A DNA stretch of 64,000 nt from Actinoplanes sichuanensis (GTDB lineage: Bacteria > Actinomycetota > Actinomycetes > Mycobacteriales > Micromonosporaceae): contig NZ_AP028461.1 of assembly GCF_033097365.1 (NCBI RefSeq), positions 10,009,501 through 10,073,500 on the forward strand, in the 5' to 3' direction. The position numbers were made by a program, and so were the translations under genes. Shown one piece after another: positions 1-9,454 of this stretch; position 1 is the first letter of the stretch, and every line of letters starts with the position of its first letter. The notes beneath the pieces were generated by a model, which saw only the letters and a list, made by a program, of their open reading frames with translations, was not told the DNA's origin and did no database searches.

Positions 1-1181
1 ATGACGACACCGTCGGCCCAGTCGTTGCCCTCGTTGCGGACCTCGATCCGGTACCGGATCTCGTCGCCGGGCACCAGCGCGTTGCCGTTCACGTCGGTGG
101 CCGTCGAGGTGGTCACGATCTTCGGGGCGTACAGGTCGATGGCGATCGTGAGGACGCCCGGATAGTAGGTCTCCCCGCTGGTCTTCATGCTCAGTGTGGC
201 GCTGGTGACCGCGTTGCCGAGCACCCCGTCCGCGGCGATCTGGTCGATGTCGACGCCGAACAGGTTCGAGTACGGCGGATTCCGGCCCCCGATCGGTGTC
301 CCGCCCTCGCTGACGGTGCTGTTGAAGACGTTGTTCGCCGGGTTCGCCCCGTCACTGAGCACCTGCCCGTTCAGGCGCAGCTCGTCGCCGAATTTGCCCA
401 GGTCGCCCTCGTAGGCGACGGCGCCGACCTCGGCGTGCACCGGGCCGCTGTGTGGTGTCTCGAAGCCGGTCACCGGGATCTGCACCGTCTCGGTGCCGGA
501 GATCGACCCGAAACCGTCGTAGACGCGCAGGCTGCGGTAGTCCTCGGCGGCGTTCCGGTAGACGATCACCAGGGTCCAGCCGGCGTACCTGTCCTCACCT
601 CGCCCGGCTTGGATGTTCGCCACCGCGTACACCCCGTTCCCGGCGGCCGCCACGGGTGCGGTCACGTCGGCGAAGCCCTGGTAGGCGCCGGTCGCGGTGA
701 TCATGTACAGGCTGGTCGCGGTGATCGGGGTCCAGGTGGCGGCGGACGGCGTACGAAAAAGGACCTTGCCCTTGTCGGAAGGGGTCGGAGCGGCGACGCC
801 GCCGGTGCCCGCGCGGGGGTCCGCACCCCAGTAGAGCCCGGCGAAGAGGACACTACTGCCGACCGGCATGGTGATCGTCGCCGTGCTGTCGTTGAACGTC
901 GTCGCGCTCCCGTCGGCGTCCGTCCAGACCATCGCGTAGCCGTTGTCGTTCAGCTCCTCGGTGGCGTTCGAGCCGGTGCCGTTGCGGGCGCTGGTGCAGG
1001 GTGTGGTGGCCGGCGGGCAGGTGATGTTGGCGTTGCCGCGCAGCATGATCGCGCCGTTCGCGTTCACCTCGAACCGGGCGGTGAAGGCCGTGGTGATCGC
1101 CGCCGTGACCGGCCCGCCCGGCGACGCGGTGACCAGCACGGTCAGGACCAGGAGCAGGATGCCGAGCGACCGTCCCCGCAC
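1..1181 (-). CDS. Secreted DUF11-type surface protein, partial (3' end beyond window)
   Basis: Minus-strand frame open from a GTG near 1181 (a second in-frame GTG lies at 1184) through the left edge, so the C-terminus is missing. The start encodes a short basic n-region (VRGRSLG), a hydrophobic stretch and a likely signal cleavage site (VTAAITTAF). The rest closely parallels residues 60-430 of the 1776-aa protein encoded just upstream at 1275-6539: LFAGLYW, DRYAGW and SLRVYDG blocks, then the beginning of a DUF11 domain (GDEIRYRIEVRNEGND). Probably exported to the cell surface. Whether it also carries repeats or a sortase motif cannot be seen. Base composition matches the neighbours. The DUF11 family gives a fold, not a biochemical role. 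Confidence 0.85.
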   Translation of the reverse strand, partial: MRGRSLGILLLVLTVLVTASPGGPVTAAITTAFTARFEVNANGAIMLRGNANITCPPATTPCTSARNGTGSNATEELNDNGYAMVWTDADGSATTFNDSTATITMPVGSSVLFAGLYWGADPRAGTGGVAAPTPSDKGKVLFRTPSAATWTPITATSLYMITATGAYQGFADVTAPVAAAGNGVYAVANIQAGRGEDRYAGWTLVIVYRNAAEDYRSLRVYDGFGSISGTETVQIPVTGFETPHSGPVHAEVGAVAYEGDLGKFGDELRLNGQVLSDGANPANNVFNSTVSEGGTPIGGRNPPYSNLFGVDIDQIAADGVLGNAVTSATLSMKTSGETYYPGVLTIAIDLYAPKIVTTSTATDVNGNALVPGDEIRYRIEVRNEGNDWADGVV

Positions 1182-1226
1182 CACCTCACGCTAGCCGCCG
1201 AGGTTTGTCCCGCTGGGGTGAACGGC

Positions 1227-1262
1227 GGAAGGGACGGGCCGCGTGTGCGACCCGCCCCTTCC
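1227..1262 (-). terminator. Hairpin terminator after the LPTTG surface protein
   Basis: Inverted repeat with 12-nt arms (1227-1238 and 1251-1262, one bulge) starting 13 nt after the stop at 1275. GC-rich stem, no clear U-tract. It separates the two surface-protein genes. Confidence 0.5.
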
Positions 1263-1274
1263 CGTGCGCTGTGA

Positions 1275-4200
1275 TCAGGCCCGGCGCTTTCCGGCCCGGT
1301 GCCGGCCCGGCCGTTCGCCGGTGAGCAGGATCAGCACCCCGCCGACGGCTATCGCGAGGACACCCGCGGAGACGGCCGGGATCAGGTCGGAACCGGTCGT
1401 CGGCAGTTCCACCGTGGCGGCGGCGGTGATCCGGATGGCGATCGTCGCCTGTGCGGTGCTCCCGTTCACGTCCTGAATCGTGTAGGCCAGCGTCTCCGTG
1501 CCGGTGAAGCCGGTGGGTGCCACATAGGTCACGGTCAGGTCGGTCAGGGTCGCCGTGCCGCGCTCCGGCTTGCTGATCTTGAGGATGGTGAGGTTGCCGC
1601 CGTTCGGATCGCTGTCGTTCGACGTCGGGTTGAAGGTGAGCGCCTCACCCGCCACGACCGTGTACCGGTCCTTCATCGCGACCGGTGCCGCGTCGACGCC
1701 GGCCACGGTCACCGTGACGGTGCCGGTGGTGCGGTTGCCGTCGGCGTCCACGGCCTCGTAGGTGAACGAGTCGGTGCCCACGAAACCCTTGTCCGGGGTG
1801 TAGGTGAACGTTCCGTCCGGGTTCAGCACGACGGTTCCGTGTTTCGGCTGCCCGACCGAGGTCACCGTGATGCCGATGCCGTTGTCGTCGACGGTCGGCA
1901 GGGGGATGGTGACCGGCTTGTCCGGTTCGGTCTCCGCCTCCTTGTTCGGGGCGTGCGGCGCGGGGGAGACGGTCACCGTCACCGTGGCGCCGGTGCTCTG
2001 CCCGAGGGCGTCCTTGGTCGAGTAGTCGAAGGTGGCGACTCCGGAGAAGCCCTCGGCCGGCGTGTAGACGACCTGGTCGCCGTCGACCGCCGCGGTGCCG
2101 TTGCCGGGGGTGCCGACCGAGACGAGGGCCAGCGTGCCGTCCGGGTCGACGTCGTTGTCCAACACCGGGATGGTGAGGATCCGCTGGTACGGGGTGGTCC
2201 GCTGGTCCGGCACGGCGACCGGCCGGTGGTCGGTCACGGTCACCGTCACGGTGCCCGTCGCCGTGGCGCCCGCACCGTCGCTCACCACGTAGGTGAACCT
2301 GTCGTCGCCGGTGAAGCCCTTCGCCGGGGTGTACCGGATCTTGTCGCCGGAGACGGCGGCCGTGCCGTGGCCGGGCTCGCCGACCTCGGCGACGGTCGGT
2401 TTCTGGTCGACGTTCGGGTCGCTGTCGTTGGCGAGCACGTCCACGTCGACGTACTTGCCGCTCTCCACCGCGGCGATGTCGGCCACCGCGATCGGGGTGG
2501 CGTTGCCCACCACGACGGTGACCTTGCCGATCGCGGCGTCGCCGGCGGTGTCCTCGATGGTGTAGTCGAACGTGTCGGTGCCGTGGAAGGCCGGCTGCGG
2601 CCGGTACTCGATGATGCGGCCGGCGGTGACCGTCACGTGGCCGTGCGCCGGTGACGTCGCCCGGGAGACGGTCAGCCGATCGCCGTCCGGGTCACTGTCG
2701 TTGGCCGTGACGTCGATGTCGACCGGGCTGCCGGCCGGCGTCGAGACGGTGTCCGGGAGCGCCACCGGGATCGCCGAGACCGTCACGGTGACCACTGCCG
2801 CGTCGGTGGCCCCGAGCTCGTCGGTGAGCTCGTAACCGAAGGTGTCGATCCCGGCGTAACCGGGGGTCGCCAGGTAGGTGAGGACACCGTCGACGACCGT
2901 GGTCGTGCCGTGCGACGCCGCTCCGGCCCGTGCCACGCTCAACACCTGGCCGGTGTTGGCGTCGGTGTCGTTGGCGAGCACGGCCAGCCGGGCGGCCACC
3001 CCGGAGCGCACCGTGAACCGGTCGTCGAGCGCGATCGGCGCCACGTTGGCCACGGTGATCACGACCGACGCCGAGGCGGTGTTCCCGGCCGGGTCGGCGA
3101 CGGTGTACGTGAACAGGTCGGTCCCGCAGTATCCGGTGGCCGGGGTGTACGTGACTCCGCCGTCCGCGGTGGTGACGAGCGTCCCGTGGGCCGGCGCGGT
3201 GGTGGCCGTCATGGTCAACGCGTCGCCGTTCGGGTCGACGTCGTTGGTCAGGACGTTCAGCGTCACCGGGCTGTCCGTGCCGGTGCCCGCCGCGTCCGCG
3301 TGAGCCAGCGGCGGCATGTCGACGGCGACCACCGAGACGGTCGCGTGGGCGGTGCCGCCGTGGCCGTCGTCGATCGAGTAGCGGAACGTGTCGGTACCGT
3401 GGAACCCGTTCTGAGCCTGGTAGCTGATCTCGCCGCCGACCACCGACGCACGGCCGTTCGCCGGTGCCGAGTCGATGGCGACGGTCAGCGTGTCACCGTT
3501 CGGGTCGTCGTCGTTGGCGAGCACGTCGAGCGAGGTCGGCGCGTTCGAGGACACGGTGAAGGAGTCCGGCCGGGCGACCGGCACCGCGTTGGCGACGGCG
3601 ATCGTCACGGTGCCGGTGACGCTGTCCCGGCCGTCGCTGACCGTGTAGTCGAAGGTCTCGGTGCCACGGAACCCACTGTCCGGGGTGTACGTGAGTGTGC
3701 CGTCGCCGTTGAGCACCACACTGCCGTGCGCCGGGGTGGTGGTACCGGTGACGGTCAGCGTGTCGCCGTTCGGGTCGGAGGAGTGGCCGGCCGGGTCGAT
3801 CACCACGGGGGTGGCGTGTCCGGTGTTCGCCGACTCGGCCGCGGCCAGTGGCGCGGCGTTGCCGACCGCCACCTCCACCGTGCCGGTCGCGGAGTGCCCG
3901 CTGTCGTCCCGGATGGTGTAGGTGAACTTCGCGGTCCCGGAGAAGCCGGTCGGCGCGGTGTAGACGATCTTTCCACTGGTGATCTGGGCGGTCCCCCGGT
4001 CCGGAGTGGTCACCGCGCTGATGGTGAGCGGGTCCCCGTTCGGGTCGGTGTCGTTGGCCAGCACGTCGAGGGTCGTGGTGCCGCGGTAGGCGACGTTGCC
4101 GGTGTCGTCGGCGGCGACCGGCGGACCGTTGGCGACGGTCACCGTGACATCGCCGGTGGCGGTGCCGCCGTGGCCGTCCGAGATGGTGTAGGTGAAGGTC

Positions 4201-6539
4201 ACCTGGCCCTTGACGGTGGCCGACGGGGTGTAGACCACCTTGCCGTTGCTCACCCGGGTCGTTCCGGCGCCGGCTCGCGGCTGAGTCACCGACTCGATCG
4301 TACGAGTGTCGCCGTTGGGGTCGGTGTCGTTGGCGAGCACGTCGATCGTGACCGGCGCGGCCGGTCCGGTCGAGGTGTCGTCGGCCACCGCGACCGGGTC
4401 GGCGTTCGCCGTTCCGACGCTGATCGTGGCGGTGTCCGAGGCGCCGTTCGCGTCGGTCACCCGATAGACGAAGGTGTCGTCGCCGCGCCAGCCCGGGTCC
4501 GGTGTGTAGGTGATCGTCTGGTCGGCGTTCACCACCACCGTGCCGTGGGCCGGCGGGGTGCTGATCGTGATGGTGAGGTCGGTCCGGCTGTCGTCCGGGT
4601 CGGTGACGTCGTCCCCGACCCGGATGATCACCGACGAGCCGTTCCCGGTGGTCGTCGAACCGCCGATCGCCTTGGGCGACGAGTTCAGGGCCAGGCTCAC
4701 CCGGTCGGTGTTGTCGGCCGGGGTGGCGTCGTCGCCCACGCCGGTCACGCCGAGCTCGGCCGAGACCGTGTTCGCGGCGCTGTCGTCCACGATGGCCGGG
4801 AAGGTCGCCGAGGCGCTGGTGGTCGGCGCGATCGGGGTGAGCGCGCAGGTCACCCGGCGGCTCACGGCCGAGCAGCCGTTCGGCATCGCACCCGGGGTCA
4901 CCCCGGCCGGCAGGTCGACGGTGGCGACCGGCAGCGGTTCGAGGCTCTCGCCGTCGTTGCGGGCCGAGGCGGTGTAGGAGACGGTCGCCGGGGCCGAGGC
5001 CCGGTTCACCACGGACGGCGTGACGGTCAGGTGGGCGACCAGGTCGACCCGGGGCCGCTTCACGGTCACCGTGGAGGTGTCGCCGATACCGTTCAGCACC
5101 AGTCCGGTGCTGGCGCCCACGTAGGCCATGGTCGGCACGTTGACGATCGAGGTGCCGGGCGCGGTGGCCTCGTTCACCCGGGCCCGGAAGGTGACCTGCG
5201 TGGTGCCGCCGGCGGCCAGGTTCGGCAGGTGGAAGGCGAGCGGGGCGGTGCTGTCGGCGACCGGGCTCCCGGCCACCGTCATCGAACCCGGCACGTAGGT
5301 CAGGCCGGTCGGTACCGCGTCGGTGAGGACCGCGTTCTTGGCACCGTCGCTGCCCTCGTTGCGGATCGCGATCCGGTACTCGACGGTGTCGCCGGGGTTC
5401 AGGTCGCCGCTGTTCAGATCGGCCACCGTGGTGGTGGTGTCCAGGTCGGGGGCGAACAGCGCGGTGGTGAAGGTGATCGCGCCCGGGTAGAACGTGTCAC
5501 CGACGGTGGTCAGTTGCAGCGCCGCCGAGGTGTCGTTGTTGGCCAGCCGCCCGGTCGCGTCGAACTGGTCGGCGTCGATGCCCATCAGGTTCTTCGCGTT
5601 CGGGTTGCGGGCGGTGTTGGGGACACCGCCGGAGCTGACGCTGCTGTTGAAGAAGTTCGTCACCGGGTTCTCGGCGTCGGTCATCGAGACACCGTTCAGC
5701 TTGAGGGCGTCACCGACCTTCCCGTAGTCGCCCTCGTAGACGACCGTGCCGATGGCCGTGTAGAACGCCCCGGTCTGCGGTGTCTGGATGCCGGACACGG
5801 TGATGTCCACCGAGGCCGAGTTGCTGCTGACCACGCCGTAGCCGTCGTAGACGCGCAGGCTGTGCATCGGTTCGTCGGCGTGGTAGTACGCGATGACCAG
5901 GGACCAGCCGGCGTACCTGTCGTTGCCGGTACCGGCCTCGATGTCGGCCACCCGGTAGGTGCCGTTGCCCGCGCCCGAGACCAGCGCGGTCACGTCCGCG
6001 AACTGCTGATACGTGGTCAACCCGGTCGGCTCGTAGTTGGTGGTCGCGGTGACGCTCGCGAGGGCGCTGCCGGGGACCCCGAACCGCACGATGCGCTTGC
6101 GGGCGGCGTTACGGGCCACCGCCCCGCCGGTGCCGGCGCTGGTGTCCGCGCTCCAGTAGAGCCCGGCGAAGAGCACCCGGCTGCCGGTCGGCATGCTGAC
6201 CGTCGCCTCGCTGTCGTTGAACGTGTCGGTGCTGCCGTCGACGTCGGTGTAGCCCATCACGTAACCGTTGTTGTTCAACGTCTCGGTGCCGTTGTTGTCA
6301 TTGATCCCGGCCCGGGCGTGCGCACACGTCGCCGCCGACGTCGGGCACTGCATGTTGGTGTTGCCGGTGATCAGGATCGAGCCGTTCGTGTTGACGCTGT
6401 AGCGCGTGGTGAACGGGTTGGTGATCGCCGCCTGCGCGTCCTTCGACGAGACGGCGAGACCGAACGTGACCACGAGTGCCATGGTGGTGATCGCGGTGAT
6501 CACCTGCCGTGTGCGTGATCGCAGAACGGCTCGGGGCAT
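1275..6539 (-). CDS. Giant LPXTG-anchored surface protein with 12 tandem Ig/cadherin-like repeats
   Basis: About 1750 aa. A signal peptide starts at MPRAVLRSRTRQ (ATG 6539; alternative ATG at 6551) and ends near DAQA. Next come a ~360-aa N-terminal domain shared with the neighbouring gene, a DUF11 domain, a second DUF11-like domain, and twelve ~90-aa repeats built on the pattern P-V-A-x-x-D ... VLANDTDPNGD ... HGT ... TYTP ... F-x-Y-T-V (tandem-95/Big_9 type). The C-terminus is a classic sortase signal: LPTTG, a hydrophobic helix, then a basic tail (RHRAGKRR). It should be covalently linked to peptidoglycan and extend as a stalk. Acidic DxDxNxD-like turns suggest calcium binding (inference). 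No sortase gene lies in this window. Adhesion or morphology roles are guesses. Confidence 0.9.
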   Translation of the reverse strand: MPRAVLRSRTRQVITAITTMALVVTFGLAVSSKDAQAAITNPFTTRYSVNTNGSILITGNTNMQCPTSAATCAHARAGINDNNGTETLNNNGYVMGYTDVDGSTDTFNDSEATVSMPTGSRVLFAGLYWSADTSAGTGGAVARNAARKRIVRFGVPGSALASVTATTNYEPTGLTTYQQFADVTALVSGAGNGTYRVADIEAGTGNDRYAGWSLVIAYYHADEPMHSLRVYDGYGVVSSNSASVDITVSGIQTPQTGAFYTAIGTVVYEGDYGKVGDALKLNGVSMTDAENPVTNFFNSSVSSGGVPNTARNPNAKNLMGIDADQFDATGRLANNDTSAALQLTTVGDTFYPGAITFTTALFAPDLDTTTTVADLNSGDLNPGDTVEYRIAIRNEGSDGAKNAVLTDAVPTGLTYVPGSMTVAGSPVADSTAPLAFHLPNLAAGGTTQVTFRARVNEATAPGTSIVNVPTMAYVGASTGLVLNGIGDTSTVTVKRPRVDLVAHLTVTPSVVNRASAPATVSYTASARNDGESLEPLPVATVDLPAGVTPGAMPNGCSAVSRRVTCALTPIAPTTSASATFPAIVDDSAANTVSAELGVTGVGDDATPADNTDRVSLALNSSPKAIGGSTTTGNGSSVIIRVGDDVTDPDDSRTDLTITISTPPAHGTVVVNADQTITYTPDPGWRGDDTFVYRVTDANGASDTATISVGTANADPVAVADDTSTGPAAPVTIDVLANDTDPNGDTRTIESVTQPRAGAGTTRVSNGKVVYTPSATVKGQVTFTYTISDGHGGTATGDVTVTVANGPPVAADDTGNVAYRGTTTLDVLANDTDPNGDPLTISAVTTPDRGTAQITSGKIVYTAPTGFSGTAKFTYTIRDDSGHSATGTVEVAVGNAAPLAAAESANTGHATPVVIDPAGHSSDPNGDTLTVTGTTTPAHGSVVLNGDGTLTYTPDSGFRGTETFDYTVSDGRDSVTGTVTIAVANAVPVARPDSFTVSSNAPTSLDVLANDDDPNGDTLTVAIDSAPANGRASVVGGEISYQAQNGFHGTDTFRYSIDDGHGGTAHATVSVVAVDMPPLAHADAAGTGTDSPVTLNVLTNDVDPNGDALTMTATTAPAHGTLVTTADGGVTYTPATGYCGTDLFTYTVADPAGNTASASVVITVANVAPIALDDRFTVRSGVAARLAVLANDTDANTGQVLSVARAGAASHGTTTVVDGVLTYLATPGYAGIDTFGYELTDELGATDAAVVTVTVSAIPVALPDTVSTPAGSPVDIDVTANDSDPDGDRLTVSRATSPAHGHVTVTAGRIIEYRPQPAFHGTDTFDYTIEDTAGDAAIGKVTVVVGNATPIAVADIAAVESGKYVDVDVLANDSDPNVDQKPTVAEVGEPGHGTAAVSGDKIRYTPAKGFTGDDRFTYVVSDGAGATATGTVTVTVTDHRPVAVPDQRTTPYQRILTIPVLDNDVDPDGTLALVSVGTPGNGTAAVDGDQVVYTPAEGFSGVATFDYSTKDALGQSTGATVTVTVSPAPHAPNKEAETEPDKPVTIPLPTVDDNGIGITVTSVGQPKHGTVVLNPDGTFTYTPDKGFVGTDSFTYEAVDADGNRTTGTVTVTVAGVDAAPVAMKDRYTVVAGEALTFNPTSNDSDPNGGNLTILKISKPERGTATLTDLTVTYVAPTGFTGTETLAYTIQDVNGSTAQATIAIRITAAATVELPTTGSDLIPAVSAGVLAIAVGGVLILLTGERPGRHRAGKRRA

Positions 6540-6734
6540 GTCTTCTCGCATCCTGGGTGGGGGGATCCGCGGGGGCGGGAAGCGGTGGGGGGCCGCGAAC
6601 TGCAAACGCTAGAAACGGATGAGTGCAAATCGGGGGCAGAACATTGCCCGTCAGGTTGCAGAGCCGCCACGAGCGTGGCCGGCCCGGAGAATTCCCTCGC
6701 CGGGGTGAACGGCCGAAGCGCTAACGTGGGACGG

Positions 6735-8534
6735 GTGCGTGATCCCTCCGTCTCCCGATACGCGGCCGGCCGTCTCTCTCCGATCCGTCGCACGGCCGAC
6801 CTGCGGCGGCTGCGTGACGAACAGTTCGACGTCCTGGTGATCGGTGGCGGGGTCACCGGCGCCGGCGCCGCCGTCGACGCGGCCTCCCGGGGCCTGAAAG
6901 TGGCCCTGGTCGAGGCCCGCGACTTCGCCGCCGGCACCTCCAGCCGGTCCAGCAAGCTGATCCACGGCGGCCTGCGCTACCTGGAGCAGTTGGAGCTGCA
7001 CCTGGTGCACGAGGCCCTGACCGAGCGCGGCCTGCTGGCCACCCGGCTCGCCCCGCACCTGGTGCGCCCGGTGCCGATCCTGGTTCCGCTGCCCAGCGCG
7101 GGCCTGCCGAAACGGGCCTGGCAGCGTGGCTACTACGGGCTCGGCGTGGCCGCCTACGACGCGTTCGCCGGGATCTTCGGCTCCGGCCGGGGCATGCCCC
7201 TGCACCGGCACCTGACCCGGGACGGCGCCCGGCACCTGTTCCCGAGCCTGCGCGCCGACAAGATCGCCGGCGCGATCCGCTACTTCGACGGCCAGGTCGA
7301 CGACGCCCGTCTGGTGGTCAACCTGGCCCGGACCGCGGCCAGCCTGGGGGCGGCCGTCGCCACCAGCGCCCGCGTGGTCGGCTTCGTCCGCGAGGCCCGG
7401 CAGGTGGTCGGCGTCCGCGTGCGCGACCTGGAGGCCCCGGATCAGGAGCCCTTCGAGGTACGGGCACGCACCGTGGTCGCCGCGACCGGGGTGTGGAGCG
7501 ACGACATGTCGCAGATGCTCACCGACGTCGGGGTGCGTCCCGGCTTCCGGGTGCGGGCCTCCAAGGGCGTGCACCTGGTGGTGCCCCGCTCGGCGATCAC
7601 CGGCGAGGCCGGGCTGATCCTGCGGACCGCGACGAGTGTGCTCTTCGTGATCCCGTGGGGCGGCCACTGGATCATCGGCACCACCGACACCGACTGGCAG
7701 CTCGACCGGGCCCACCCGGCGGCCTCCGCACGTGACATCCGCTACCTGCTGGATCAGGTCAACGCGGTGCTGGACCGGCCGCTCACCACCGACGACATCG
7801 AGGGTGTCTACGCCGGTCTGCGGCCGCTGCTCTCCGGCGAGGCCGACTCCACCTCCAAGCTGTCCCGCGAGCACGCGGTGGTCGAGCCGATGCTCGGCCT
7901 GATGCTGGTCGCCGGTGGGAAGTACACGACGTACCGGGTGATGGCGGCCGACGTCGTCGACCGTGCGGTCCGCCGCCTCGGCGACCCGGTCGGCGAGTCC
8001 CGTACCGACGAGTTGCCGCTGCTCGGCGCGGACGGCTACGCCGCCGCCTGGCGCGACAGGCACGACATCGCCCGGCGGCACGGCGTCACCGCGGGCGTCG
8101 TCGAGCATCTCCTGGAGCGGTACGGAACGCTGACCGTCCACCTGCTGGTGATGATGGCCGCCCAACCCGAGCTCGCCGTCCCGCTCGCCGGTGCCCCGGA
8201 GTATCTGGCGGCCGAGGTGGCGTACGCGGCGCTCGCCGAAGGCGCCCTGCATCTCGACGACGTGCTCACCAGGCGGACCCGGATCTCGATCGAGACCGCC
8301 CACCGGGGCGCCGAGTCGGCCGAGCACGCCGCCCAGATCATGGGCGACGCCCTCGGGTGGGACGCCACGGTCCGGCAGAAGGAGGTCGAGCACTACCTGG
8401 CTCGGGTCACCGCCGAGCGGCAGTCGCAGACCATGCCCGACGACGCGACCGCCGACGCCGCCCGGATCGGGGTGCCGGACGTGCGCGGCCTGGCCGCCGA
8501 CCGGAGGATGCCGCTGCTCGAGATCGAGCTTTGA
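6735..8534 (+). CDS. glpD: Aerobic glycerol-3-phosphate dehydrogenase
   Basis: 599 aa, the normal family length. It oxidises glycerol-3-phosphate to dihydroxyacetone phosphate and passes electrons to the quinone pool as a membrane-associated FAD enzyme. Visible features: the dinucleotide motif GGGVTGAG at about residues 37-44, the family signature HGGLRYLE just after it, the substrate-domain block IIGTTDTDW, and GGKYTTYR, followed by the C-terminal helical cap. The GTG start at 6735 is chosen because a TAACGT -10-like box lies 7 nt upstream, the layout of a leaderless actinobacterial mRNA; GTG 6726 is also possible. The stop overlaps the TTG start of the DUF4031 gene, so the two are probably co-translated. 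Confidence 0.93.
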   Translation: MRDPSVSRYAAGRLSPIRRTADLRRLRDEQFDVLVIGGGVTGAGAAVDAASRGLKVALVEARDFAAGTSSRSSKLIHGGLRYLEQLELHLVHEALTERGLLATRLAPHLVRPVPILVPLPSAGLPKRAWQRGYYGLGVAAYDAFAGIFGSGRGMPLHRHLTRDGARHLFPSLRADKIAGAIRYFDGQVDDARLVVNLARTAASLGAAVATSARVVGFVREARQVVGVRVRDLEAPDQEPFEVRARTVVAATGVWSDDMSQMLTDVGVRPGFRVRASKGVHLVVPRSAITGEAGLILRTATSVLFVIPWGGHWIIGTTDTDWQLDRAHPAASARDIRYLLDQVNAVLDRPLTTDDIEGVYAGLRPLLSGEADSTSKLSREHAVVEPMLGLMLVAGGKYTTYRVMAADVVDRAVRRLGDPVGESRTDELPLLGADGYAAAWRDRHDIARRHGVTAGVVEHLLERYGTLTVHLLVMMAAQPELAVPLAGAPEYLAAEVAYAALAEGALHLDDVLTRRTRISIETAHRGAESAEHAAQIMGDALGWDATVRQKEVEHYLARVTAERQSQTMPDDATADAARIGVPDVRGLAADRRMPLLEIEL

Positions 8535-8815
8535 TCCTCGTCGACGAGCCCCGCTGGCCGGGGCGTGGCCACCTGTGGTCGCACCTGGTCAGCGACGTCT
8601 CGTACGCCGAACTGCACGCCTTCGCGGAGATGCTGGGCGTGCCCCGGCGCGGGTTCGACCGGGACCACTACGACATCCCGGAGGCCCGGTTCCGCAGCGC
8701 GCTGTGGCTCGGCGCCACTCTGCTGCCGTCCCGCGACCTCACCGCCCGGCTTCGCGCCTCCGGCCTGCGCCGCCCGAAACACCTGGTCAGGCCAGCTCTT
8801 CCAGTTCGGTCTTGA
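8531..8815 (+). CDS. DUF4031 domain protein
   Basis: 94 aa. The sequence ILVDEPRWPGRG, then LWSHLVSD, then YAELHAFAE and RGFDRDHYD is the full DUF4031 signature, so the gene begins at the TTG at 8531, overlapping the glpD stop codon by 4 nt. Function is unknown. The coupling to glpD suggests the same transcript rather than a shared pathway. Its 3' end overlaps the convergent HD-hydrolase gene by 29 nt. Confidence 0.8.
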   Translation: MILVDEPRWPGRGHLWSHLVSDVSYAELHAFAEMLGVPRRGFDRDHYDIPEARFRSALWLGATLLPSRDLTARLRASGLRRPKHLVRPALPVRS

Positions 8816-9425
8816 GGTTGACGCGAGCGCGTTCCTCGCACTGCTCGTGGATCGGCGCCAGGCGGTAGATCGACGGCAGGTTCAGCAGCTCGGTGAGCAC
8901 CCGGGAACGGCCGGCCCGGAACGCGTCATCAGGCACGTGCGCGTACTCCCGGCGGATCGCGCTCGTGTACCTGATGTAACGCTCCGGGTCGGCGGCGAGG
9001 ATCGACAGGTCCGCGTCGCAGAGCAACTCGCCGTCCGGGTCGTCGTCCTCGGTGGCGTGCCCGGCGGTCAGGTTCACCAGGCGGGCCACCTCAGCCGACA
9101 CCTCGTCCGGGGCGCCCAGGCTCTGCAGCAGGCCGGCCGCGAACTCGGCGCTGTCCCGCTCGTTCGCGTCACCCAGGGCACGCGGGTCGTAGACCGCGTC
9201 GTGCAGCCAGGCGGCCAGCCGTACCCGATCGGGATGGGGGGTGAGGTGAGCGAAGCGATCGATCACCTCGAGCACCGACTCGAGGTGGGTCACGTCGTGG
9301 TAGTGGCGTTGCGGCTCGCTCCAGCGGCCCAGCAGGTACGACGCGGCGGCGTCCAGGTCGGTGTCGCTCGCGGTGGCGCCGGCGCCCCGGGCCGCGGACC
9401 GGAAAGCATCGGTCAGTGATGTCAC
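8787..9425 (-). CDS. HD-domain metal-dependent phosphohydrolase
   Basis: 212 aa. HYHDVTH at about residues 41-47 and LAAWLHDAVYD at about 71-81 supply the His and His-Asp metal ligands of the HD fold. A later Asp in DADLSIL fits the C-terminal ligand. The family hydrolyses phosphate esters or nucleotides; the substrate here is not evident. GTG start at 9425. Divergent from the FUSC gene with about 29 nt between starts, so the promoters overlap. Confidence 0.85.
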   Translation of the reverse strand: MTSLTDAFRSAARGAGATASDTDLDAAASYLLGRWSEPQRHYHDVTHLESVLEVIDRFAHLTPHPDRVRLAAWLHDAVYDPRALGDANERDSAEFAAGLLQSLGAPDEVSAEVARLVNLTAGHATEDDDPDGELLCDADLSILAADPERYIRYTSAIRREYAHVPDDAFRAGRSRVLTELLNLPSIYRLAPIHEQCEERARVNLKTELEELA

Positions 9426-9454
9426 AGAGGCATCCTGGCACGTAGGTTGAGATC

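Noticed and set aside
2910..6518. Very long plus-strand open frame (about 1200 codons) opposite the repeat protein
   Set aside because: Its Arg/Gly/Val/Asp-rich product lacks any domain and mirrors the high-GC codon pattern of the real minus-strand gene, which has a signal peptide, repeats and an LPTTG anchor.
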